A stretch of 64,000 nt of DNA from the NCBI RefSeq assembly GCF_030867095.1, contig NC_081828.1, positions 215,977,978 to 216,041,977 on the forward strand, in the 5' to 3' direction. Positions within the stretch are counted from its first letter, which is position 1; every line of letters begins with the position of its first letter. Made by a program: the position numbers and the translations under genes. Below the pieces are notes generated by a model, which was not told where the DNA came from, made no database searches, and saw only the letters and a program-made list of their open reading frames with translations. This document shows positions 55,562 through 64,000 of the stretch, one piece after another. Origin of the DNA: Alligator mississippiensis (taxonomy: Eukaryota > Chordata > Crocodylia > Alligatoridae).

Positions 55562-56402
55562 CTACCTTCTTTTGGTTTGAGAAGCCCCTGCCTGGAGCAG
55601 TGTGAGGGTAAAATGATCATTTTAGCCTGGAGACATTGGCTATAGGCACTAGAACTGCAAGTCCTTATTCCCGTCCTTCTAGAGGGCAATTTATATTACA
55701 ACATGCCTAGATGATGGGTCCTTTGCAATGTAGACTGTGTTAATACAGCAGGACTTAGTTACAACTGCATTAAACCAAGAGTTGGAGCTGGACATTCATT
55801 GAGAACATAATTTTGCCTTCATTCAGAGAGGTCCGCACCCCAATTTTGTAGTAGGTCAACTGCATTTGCCAAGGGATGTGATTTTACCACTGATATAGTC
55901 TTGCCGCTCCATAATACAGTGATCTCTTCTGATAACGAGCTCCATAGGCAAAACCAAACCCAAGGAAACATATATCCTTGTATCACTTCCCAGTGTTTGG
56001 CCTTGAGCATGTTATCGTAACCCTTGTCTTCCTCACCCTTTGCTCTACTAAGCGTTTCCATCAACACAGGGATCGGAAGAGGAGGGGTAAGGGTTATGGC
56101 AATAAAGCCCACGTGGTTACTCAGAGGTGGGGCATGCCCATCTTGATAGCTCTGTCCAAGGTTTCTTTCTCAAATATTAAATGAGTTCATTTCCACGGAA
56201 AATCATTTCTGGAGCTTTAGATTGGACCTGAAGGTCTAGGGGCAGTCAGCAACGTCTGGGCAATGGCCTGCTGAAATCATCCAGCTCAAGTCTGAGCTAG
56301 GATGTGGCTACTGCTGCCGCCGCTCCCTCCTCTTCTTCGTGCCACCTGGCTGCAGCACTAGCAAAATTCCTCGCTACCTGGCCGCAGCAAAGCCTCTTTC
56401 CC
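55562..56402. other. unique sequence, nothing recognised
   Basis: No supported feature. Confidence 0.4.
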
Positions 56403-56816
56403 AAAATATGCATTGGAAAAAATCAAAGCAGGTTGTTCAAGGAGCTTTGGCACAAAACTCTACCCAGAAAGCTGAAGGGAGCCTGGATGGCCTAGAAGCA
56501 ATGGCTGTGGAGGGCCCATCAGAGCTGGGGAGCACTATGGGATTTTGCTTTCTCATGAGTCAACAGTGTTCTCTTCTTGCAAAAAAAGCCAAAAGCAAAC
56601 TGGCTTGTATTTGCAAGAGTGTCATTTGCAAATCATAGGAAATGATTCTTCGGCTCTGTTCAGCACAGGTGACGTTGCACCCCGCACTTCCAAAAGGATG
56701 TGGAGCTTTTGGAAAGTCCAGCACAAAGCAACAAAGATGATTAGTGGCCTTGGAATAAAGAGTTATGAGGAAAGGCTGAAAGAATTAGGGTTATTTCATC
56801 TGGAGAAGAGAAGACT

Positions 56817-56988
56817 CCTCCTGAGGTGGTGCAAGCACCTACTCTGGTCTCATTCAAAAAGTGTCTGGATGTTTATCTTGTTGGGATCATTTTACCCCAG
56901 CAGACCTCCTTCCTATGGCAGGGGGGCTGGACTCGATCTCACGAGGTCCCTTCCAGCCCCTAATGTCTATGAAATCTATTAAATCTCT
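56817..56988 (+). mobile_element. CR1 3' end inserted with 7-bp target duplication
   Basis: The coding end (VVQAPTLVSFKKCLDVYLVG) and tail ('ggggggctggactcgatctc', 'ctaatgtctatgaaatctat') are flanked by GAAGACT at 56810-56816 and 56989-56995. The paralogous site at about 52387 reads straight through GAAGACTGACGGGG, the empty site. Confidence 0.9.
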
Positions 56989-57051
56989 GAAGACTGAAGG
57001 GGAGGGGTTCATAACAAATTCCTTAAGGCAGATTAAAGAGAGCATGAAGAT

Positions 57052-57635
57052 CATAGAAAATTAGGGTCAGAAGGGTCTTCAGGAGGTCACATCTAGTCCA
57101 ACCCCCTGCTCCAAGCAGGACCAGCCCCAACTACATCATCCCAGCCAAGGCTTTGTTGAGCTGGGTCTTAAACACCTCCAAGGATGGAGATACTACCACC
57201 TCTCTGGGTAACCTGTTCCAGTGCTTTACTAACCTCCTAGTGAGAAAGTTTTTCCTAATATCCAACCTCAACTTGCCTTGCTGCAGCTTGAGCCCATTGC
57301 TCCTTGTCCTGTCATTTGTCCCCACTGAGAACAGGCCAGCTCCATCCTCTTTGCAGCCCCCCTGCAGGGAGGTGAAGGCTGCTATTCAATCCCCCTCGGT
57401 CTTCTCTTCTGCAGACTAAATAAACCCAATTCCCTCAGCCTCTCCTCACCAGTCCTGTCCCGCACCCCCCAAACCATTTTTGTTCCCCTCCACTGGGCCC
57501 TCAACCTTTCTGTCGTGGGGGGCCCACAGCTGGACACAGGACTCCAGATGTGGCCTCCCCAGTGCTGAACAGAGGGGAAGAATCACTGCCTTCCATCTGC
57601 TGACAACGCTCCTACCAATGCAGCCCACTCGACAC
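57052..57635 (-). mobile_element. CR1 LINE 3' end inserted in host CR1, reverse strand
   Basis: Reverse orientation from 'atcatagaaaattagggtca' through the RTRSNGLKLQQGKLRLDIRK block (57250-57310) and the 'AAIQSP' region, up to sequence near 'gctgacaacgctcctacc'. The junction with the host at 57051/57052 is identical to the one in copy 1. Confidence 0.93.
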
Positions 57636-57904
57636 TCGTTTTGCTGTGACTGTAGGAGACAGGACTAGGAGCAGTGGCATCAAGCTGCATGAGGGGAAAT
57701 TTAGGTTGGAAATTAGAAGGAACTTTTTGCCTGGCGGTCGTCCTGCATTGGAACTGGCTGCCTAGAGAAACTCCTTCCTTGGAAGTTTTCAGGAGCAGGT
57801 TAGGCAACATTTGGCTGGGATGGTTTAATCAGGGATGATCCTTCTTGAGTAAGGGGCTGGAGCAGTTGACCTTGTTTGGTCCTTTAAATACTTTCCTATG
57901 ATCA

Positions 57905-58259
57905 CCCAGCAAAGTGACCTGCCACAAAGTTGGAACATGGCGGGTTTCCCAGAAGCTCCCTCCCTCCCAAGTGGTTGAGCTGGCCAAAAACCAAAAAGGC
58001 ATCTGATGGGAACCTACCTGCCTGGGTTGTGTCAGACCTTTAATGACCTTGAACCACCCCTATGCAAAACATTCAATGTTGGTGGATCTATATTCTGCAG
58101 CAGAAAACCCATTCTGCCGGAGAAGTCCTGACTAGCTGTAATTTAGCCCATCACTTTTTAATATTGCTGACAGCCTCACTCTATCGAGCCAAGGAGAACT
58201 TTTATCGATTACCCTTTCAGCGGACAGATGACATTGAGAGCAGGTCATGAGACCAGAAC
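57905..58259. other. unique spacer
   Basis: Nothing recognised. Confidence 0.4.
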
Positions 58260-58760
58260 CTCTTCAGCCCATTTGCACTTGCCGTTGTTCCTGTCATTGC
58301 ATTTTGAATGTAGTAAGGAGTCATTTTAAGCATATATATTCAAGAAAAGTTTCTCTTGTTGCTTTTCTAACTTTGCCTTTTATGCCTGCATGCAACAATA
58401 GATTGCACTGACAAGTTCTTTTTCAATGACTATGTAACAATGAGTAGAAGACAAAGCGGGATGTAGAGAACATTGTTATTTATCTAACGGCTAGAAGCTG
58501 GGGAAAGAAATTACAATGCTGTTTAGAGGACGTGTTCACATTTTCAACTGTCATTTATTTGCCACTTCATTTTGAGTTAAGGAAATACTTAGTCTTTCTT
58601 CACCACTTAAATATTAGGTGCATGAGCAAACCTCACCGTGGCTTTCCTGTTTAAAACATTATAATGGTTCTCTATTTTTTTTTACATCATTTTTGTATTG
58701 TACTTTATAATGATGGAATTTGTTGCTCTTCACACGCTGCTGATATCAAAGGTGAATTAT
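58260..58760. other. repeat-free AT-rich block, candidate conserved non-coding element
   Basis: 500 bp without a transposon signature or useful open frame. Strings such as GACTATGTAACAATG, GTTATTTATCTAAC and TCATTTATTTGCC give it the texture of an enhancer or of an intronic conserved block. This is only a suggestion. Confidence 0.3.
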
Positions 58761-58829
58761 TATAGCGTATCTGTGAATACCAGGTGGTCCTCAAAAGATG
58801 CATGATTTCTATTCCAGCATCCAATAGAG

Positions 58830-59118
58830 CAGTGGGGGGCAACTTTTACCGTGGGTGCCATGGGCAGCTGCTGCATGTGACACACAGCAGGTCAGGGAGG
58901 GGACGGGCAGTGTGGCAGCTGATAGGGCTGGGAGCAGAAAGCAGAGCAATGGATTGCACAGGGAGCACAGGGCAGGAAGCAGAAAGCAGAGCAGCAGATT
59001 GGGCACAGAGAGCAAAGGGCAGAGTAAAAGATTGGGCAGGGGAAGGGGATCAGAGAAGCACTTGGGGTGGGTTTAGACCTCATTTATGGTACGCCTGCCA
59101 AAAAGGTTGGCCCCACTG
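58830..59118. mobile_element. non-autonomous hAT-like element, long copy
   Basis: The ends CAGTGGGGGGCAACTTTT and AAAAGGTTGGCCCCACTG are inverted repeats with few mismatches. Octamers CAATAGAG (58822-58829) and CATTAGAG (59119-59126) match at 7 of 8. The interior has three imperfect units of 'agcagaaagcagagcagcag' + 'attgggcac', so it is in part a minisatellite. It is related to 11758-11942. Open frames across it come from the repeat units. Confidence 0.87.
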
Positions 59119-59151
59119 CATTAGAGGCCCTGATCAAAGCACCATTGGCCT

Positions 59152-59209
59152 AAATGGTGAGCTCTTTGAGGCACATGGTTGAGCCCCTGCCTCAAAGAGC
59201 TCACCATTT
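59152..59209. repeat. perfect 22-bp inverted repeat with 14-nt loop
   Basis: Bases 59152-59173 are exactly complementary to 59188-59209. The core is GAGCTCTTTGAGGCA / TGCCTCAAAGAGCTC. It lies 25 bp beyond the target duplication of the hAT-like element. A perfect stem in otherwise diverged DNA suggests a recent fold-back or template-switch event, or constraint. Confidence 0.95.
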
Positions 59210-59984
59210 TGGTGTACCTGGCAGACAAAGACTTATGCTTCCCATCTCCCTGGTGGGGATTGTGATAGGATCACAGAGAGATTGAGGCCAAACCAGGCAT
59301 TGACCCCACATCCCAAAGACCGTGCCTAAAAGAATGGATTAAGCCACTTCCCTAATGGCCAAGCTCTTACTCAGAGCTATGACGGAGCATCTTAACCTTC
59401 ATTTATGGTGCTTCTTTTTCCAGGTCTGGCCTCCCTCTGTTTTTGCAACCTATCTCCATAGTCTAGTTCTTGTTCCTATTCCACAGTTATGTTTCAGGAT
59501 GGGTCAAAACCATACTTCCACTAGTCTGCATGGTATTATTGGTGATGTGTGCACACCCAAGGCCTCACAAGGACTGAGGGTACAACTATACTGTGTTTTC
59601 CAAGGATGACCGCATGTTGTGTAGACCTATCCGACTTTGCTTTACATTCATTTGCTTGGGTACCAAAAACATTGTGGCCACCTGAGCTGCAAAACCATCC
59701 CAGATCCCTTGTTAATACTTGGATTTGTACTGATGCAGTTATCATTACCCAGACTAGCTAGTTTTATGCTAGTTCAAGCAAGGCTGTATCATGAGTTGCA
59801 GTCACCCCTTTGGATGGCAATTTAGCCATATCTCAGTCCACATGGTAGCTGCTGCCATTGCAGTCCCAAGCCTCATGGAAACACAGGTTGCCAATCATAC
59901 CATGTGGCATGAAGGCCATGTTCCCAAAAGCTTCAGAGGGAGACAAAGAAGTTGTCATCCTAGGAACACCTGCCTGTGAATCAG
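59210..59984. other. unique sequence, nothing recognised
   Basis: No supported feature. Confidence 0.4.
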
Positions 59985-60160
59985 ATGTAAGCTTCCCAGA
60001 GGAACTGTGAGATCTTCTTCACTGAAGACTTGCAAGACAAGGTTGATTAACCATTTGGACTCTAGGATAATGTAGGAACAGTACACCTACATTTGTGCAG
60101 GGGGTAGGATAAGATGACCCTTGAGGTATCTTCCAACTATGTGTTTCTATGATACTAAAA
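59985..60160 (+). mobile_element. old CR1 3' end
   Basis: 'Gaggaactgtgagatcttct' to 'caagacaaggttgattaacc' corresponds to the NSLxxxVxxxxLxxxLxxFKTRLI coding end. 'Gggggtaggataagatgacc' and 'atcttccaactatgtgtttctatgat' are the tail. Confidence 0.75.
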
Positions 60161-61679
60161 CCTTACTGAAATGGGCCCCAAGTAATGGGCTCTCCAGAGT
60201 AATGAATTCTTCAGCCAAGAGTCAGATTGGAGGGAGAAAAAGGGAACTAGTTCTAGTTTTCCAACCTCCACCCAAAAAGTAAGGATGGCCTACGTGTAAT
60301 ACCATGCACAATGATGGTGTAGATGTTCAAGGCACATCTGTGCTTTGGGCTCCAAGTGGACCACGGGATCTTCTGGTTGCCCCTCTGCAAGGTGTGTGTG
60401 TGCCATAGGCCTTCTTGAGCCTGCTTGTATTTTGGATGCCTCGCAAGCCTTGCTGGCCCCTGGTAGACTCCTTGGGATTGGCTCCAGGGTTGTGGTGTGG
60501 AGACATTTGTCAGGATCCTTCTATGCAGAAACAAGTTTCCCTTCATGGTAGTAGATGCTGCAGGTCATCACAACAAGTTCCTCTCTTTCCAGCTTAGATG
60601 AGCTAAGATTTTTAGCTTTCAGCACTAGGTATCAAGATGAGGGTTTCTGAGGTGCATAGAGCTGAATACAGACTTCTCACAGCTACCTGACAAGTGCCAG
60701 ACAGACACCCCTGCCTTTGCACGCTTCAGAAACACATACCAATGGAGATGTGGGGGGTTTTTGTCTGTCACTGCAAGCTTAAATAGTGAAGATTAAAAAA
60801 GCACCATGAAGAGCCTGTTGGTGCACTGGACTGGCTGAATATGAACCTTGTCCACCACTCTGAGGCCAGAGATAGAGGTCTTCAAATGAGGTGGATGAGT
60901 TGTGGCTGGGATGTGTCCCAGAACAGCTGATCTGCTTCATTGGGTGAAACATATGCCATGCATTGATGCTGCTGGACAACAGATGACATGTTTTCCCAGG
61001 GCTTGCAGGGCCCAGTCCTGCATGCCCCAGGGATTCCCAGACAGGATTGGGCTCCTCAAGCCCTGGTAGCACCTGTCTGGATTTCCCTGCTTACCCCAAT
61101 GCTCCCTGGAGATCCCAAGGCTGCATCTCACTAAATGGGGAAATCCAGGAAGGCTCTCCTAGGGTTTGAGCGGGCCTGATGCTGCATGGGAAGTCTCAGG
61201 GTGCACAGGATCAGACCCCTTGAACAGCCACCACACTCCTGCCTGGGGCATCTGGAGAGCATGGTCAGCTCTCTAAGCTACCCGCACTCTCCTGCCATAA
61301 AGCAAATAGATGTCCAGTGCAGTAAAGCAACATAAATTATGACCACTTTCTGTTATAGCCACAAATTTGTGCATTTGTGGCATGACAGAAGGGATGGACG
61401 TCTATTTGATTTTCCTTTGTGCCACCATAAAAAGTTGGCACAAGGGTGAGGAAAGCCAACATCTGTTTCCACCCTGGGACAGGCTGGCCAATATAAATCT
61501 GTGGGAACTAAACAGACTCCCCTATGATAATAAGTCAACCACCCTCTATAGAACAAGGCAGGAAAGATTTTTCCTAGCCTGTGACAATGTTTGAAGTTTC
61601 AAATGTTTCCTATGCTACAAAGGGATGAAGCCAAAACCTTTAAAAAATAAAATAAAATCCCTGAAAAACAAGAGACTCT
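60161..61679. other. unique sequence, nothing recognised
   Basis: Several 60-97 codon frames occur on both strands without motifs. Confidence 0.4.
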
Positions 61680-61855
61680 ATTCCCTGGAATATCCACTAG
61701 GCCAATAGTGACGGGACCCGCTAAGGGTGTGGAAGGTACAGGTTCAAGGTCGTGCTCTGTCTCCCGCAGACCAAAGACATGAACATTATTTTCTCATATG
61801 CTGGATTCCTGCTCTAACCATTGGACTGCTGGCAATGTGTATCTAGCTTTGGTGT
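61680..61855 (+). mobile_element. possible ancient SINE-like fragment
   Basis: 'Ggtacaggttcaaggtcgtgctctg' followed by 'ctgctctaaccattggactgctggc' matches the order of a common amniote repeat ('gggttcaagtccctgctctg' to 'tgctctaaccactgggctat'). Confidence 0.45.
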
Positions 61856-63799
61856 CAACAGAAATCCCAGTCTGGGCTTCAAAAACCATTTTCTGCAGAG
61901 TGTGAGACAGAAATCTAGTATAATTGCACAAAATAAAAAATCAATTTCCACAAGTCATCATTTTTGGTCAAAAATACTTGGATAGGGAGCCTCCAAAATG
62001 GCCCCAGTTATCTGCATAGAGATACCACCATTGTTCCCAAATGGAAAAGACCTTTTGCACAGAGGCCCGTGACTATTGTTTCAGCAAAAACAGGAACTTT
62101 GGACCTCTGGATAGAGACGGTAGAGTATTTTTCATGCAAAATGTGTTTTTCTTCCAGCAAAAATATTGCCTTAAAGAAAAATAACATCTCACCTAAAGGT
62201 AACGGGCCTTTGAGATTTTCCAGTATTTTGCAAAAGGGTCCTCATTACCCATCCTTTAAAAAAAAACACTTTTTTTTCTTCAAATTCGTGTGCAGAATAG
62301 TTATTGAACAATTTGGTTCACTGAAAACATATGAGAATTTTTTTTTGTCGCTTTTTTATTTTTCTTTTTAAAAAGCCTAAATGTCATAGAAAGTTCACAA
62401 GAAATGGAAAATGGATCCACTTCACACCCGATTAAATGGAAACACATTTCGAGTTCCTATTAAAGCCCCTTCCTGTTTTTCTACCCATTCTAGCGGTGAG
62501 GCAGCAGCATGGTGCTAAATTTTCTTTGCTCCATCATGAGAAACAGGCATGACCATGCCCTTTTATTCAGTGTATTCAGCTACTATGCAGCATGAGTCTT
62601 AATGCCTGTTCATTGCATTGGAATAGTGCCTGATTGCACCCAATAAAGGCTTTTTTGTAGGATAAGGAAAGGTGGAAGTTGGCCCTAGGGTACTTCAGCA
62701 ATAATATTTAGCTAAGCGTAACAATAAGGGAGCAGAAAGCAAGGGAAATAGAAAAGAAACACACCATGGAATATATAACTTCTGCCAGGATTTGAAGTAT
62801 TTTGAGTTTAAAATCATTTTCCTATTCCTCTTTTTTTAATGACAGGTTTGGTAAGTTAAAAATAGAGCCGGTTAAGCTGCAGTAAGTGGCTAATGAAATT
62901 TCATTTGATAATAAAAGTTTCCAAAGGGGAGACCCCTGGTATTTCCTTTATGAATGCTGTGGTCCTCTTGGGAGAAGGTAGGGACCAACTCCTGCAGAGA
63001 TATTGCAGGTCATCGGGTCCATCGTGCTCCATCATTGTAGCAGAGTTATGGAAGGCATGAGTTGCTGGTTGAGAGCTAGTTAAGTTTACACATCCTTTTC
63101 TCCAGCGTACTACAGGCAATTCTGCCTAAGAAAGGAGCAGCCCGATCCTTAGCTGGTAGAAAAAAGTCAGTGGAGGATGGCTGATTTACAAGTGGGAGGT
63201 TTATACATCTAGTGACTTATTCATTGGCTCCTTTGGGTGCTCAGTTCCAGGTCAAGTGAGGTAATTTATCCCTTTCACCTGCAAGCATAATTATCTCATC
63301 CATTCACTCTCTTTTTTTTTTTTTAATGAAAAAATTAGACTTTGTGTCTCTTCTCTGGCTGTTGATGAAATCACCCTCCATCCCAGTTTCCCAGTTCAGC
63401 CATGAAGTCCCTTTTTTAATGTGTTTGATCTTCTCTGGAGCCTCAGAGGTGGCCACCAAGGACCACTTCAGCAACTCATAGTAAAATCCCATCTTGCTTT
63501 GTGCAAGGCTTAAGTGTCAGGCCGAGCTTCCTGATTAAATCTTGAGTCAATAAGTAAATGTTGCTTCTGTTTCAGTTGTGCAATGCCAGTCTACAATACA
63601 ACAGACCCAACTCACATGGACTGCTTATTTAATCCCCTTCCTTTGGCTTCAGCGGTTAAGGTCAGAGTAGAAACAATTTAGTATGTTAAATCATGCTGGT
63701 TGAGGAGTGGGATGAGACACTTCAGGTAAGTCGCAGGTCCATCAGAAAGTGGAAATAAGGATTTGGCCAGTCGTGCTCTTCCCTTTGAGTTAGTAGTAA
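61856..63799. other. AT-rich repeat-poor sequence, nothing recognised
   Basis: The 135-codon plus frame at 61964-62371 runs through poly-T and poly-A tracts and is rich in K and F, so I treat it as chance. 62460-62900 and 63500-63700 are repeat-free and could hold conserved non-coding sequence. Confidence 0.4.
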
Positions 63800-64000
63800 T
63801 GAATTGCAGATGACACCAAGCTGGAGGGAGGAGTAGATACACTGGAGGGTAGGGCTAGGATTCAGAGTAACCTTGACAAATTGGAGGATTGGGCCAAAAG
63901 GGATCTCATGATGTTCAACAAGGACAAGTGCAAAGTCCTGTTCTTAGGATGGAGCAATCCCATGCACCGGTGCAGGCTGGGGACTGATGGGCTGGGCAGC
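63800..64000 (+). mobile_element. CR1 LINE fragment running off the window end
   Basis: An open frame from 63806 reads ADDTKLEGGVDTLEGRARIQ then SNLDKLEDWAKRDLMMFNKD and KCKVLFLGWSN. This is the RT thumb region of CR1 ORF2 just after the palm YxDD-type site. It is open to the last base, so the element continues beyond 64000. Confidence 0.92.

Larger units (their letters stand above)
56403..57904. repeat. duplicated composite block, copy 2: plus CR1 with two CR1 insertions
   Basis: The host is a plus-strand CR1. It shows MSQQCSLLAKKAKSKLACI and LFHLEKRRL blocks near 56545-56815, resumes at 56989-57051, and resumes again at about 57636 with 'gtgactgtaggagacaggac' through to the tail 'aaggggctggagcagttgacc' and 'ctttcctatgatcac' (57904). 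It is interrupted at 56817-56988 and 57052-57635. The upstream 56403-56590 segment is shared with copy 1 and is not obviously CR1. Confidence 0.85.

Noticed and set aside
59152..59209. The perfect hairpin as a microRNA precursor
   Set aside because: The stem is too short and too perfect for a typical precursor, and nothing shows expression; reported as a palindrome only.
61740..61765. B-box-like ggttcaaggtc as a tRNA gene
   Set aside because: No A box, acceptor stem or cloverleaf is visible; it fits an ancient SINE fragment better.
61964..62371. 135-codon plus-strand frame, lysine- and phenylalanine-rich
   Set aside because: It is built on poly-A and poly-T tracts, with no motif and no supporting context.

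Overview
The window looks like about 64 kb of vertebrate nuclear DNA with no intact protein-coding gene, RNA gene, operon or CRISPR array that I can support. Several signals point to a sauropsid, most likely a crocodilian such as an alligator or crocodile. Chicken-type CR1 LINE tails occur more than twenty times on both strands. Ancient MIR/CORE-SINE-like pieces are present. There is also a family of short inverted-repeat elements packed with the motif TACTGYGCAGTA, which resembles the MITE-like 'Chompy' repeats described from crocodilians. The species call is inference from memory of repeat families; no database was consulted. The longest open frames are remnants of transposon proteins or chance frames.

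Layout. 1-6.5 kb: an inverted-repeat hairpin, a CR1 tail, a gag-like retroelement reading frame broken by one stop (1614-2171), a GC-rich repeat-like block, an RTE-like LINE scrap, a young CR1 tail and one MITE. 6.5-13.7 kb: mostly unique sequence with nested CR1 copies (7.9-8.5 kb) and a small hAT-like element. 13.7-17.8 kb: a cluster of CR1 fragments and a reverse-strand piece of a second LINE family whose protein carries an AEYCAPVW block. 18-32 kb: mainly unique sequence with scattered CR1, a tetranucleotide microsatellite cluster near 25 kb, an inverted repeat pair (25.3/26.3 kb) and a MITE (31.3 kb). 33-36.1 kb: the longest CR1 copy, carrying a MITE that itself carries another MITE. 36-44 kb: unique sequence, a hAT-like element with a perfect 8-bp target duplication, and CR1 fragments. 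44.9-46.5 kb: the AEYCAPVW LINE again, split by a young CR1 whose frame has a single stop. 47-52 kb: hAT-like elements and two MITEs. 52-58 kb: two paralogous copies of a composite CR1 block, one with an extra CR1 insertion flanked by a 7-bp duplication. 58-64 kb: a repeat-poor block, a hAT-like element with a 7/8 target duplication, a perfect 22-bp palindrome, and a CR1 running off the window end.

The genes do not act together in any system. What the window records is a layered history of transposition: CR1 in CR1, CR1 in another LINE, hAT in CR1, and MITE in MITE in CR1. The order of these events can be read from target-site duplications and interrupted frames. The repeat-poor blocks are the best places to look for conserved non-coding elements or unrecognised exons of a neighbouring gene.
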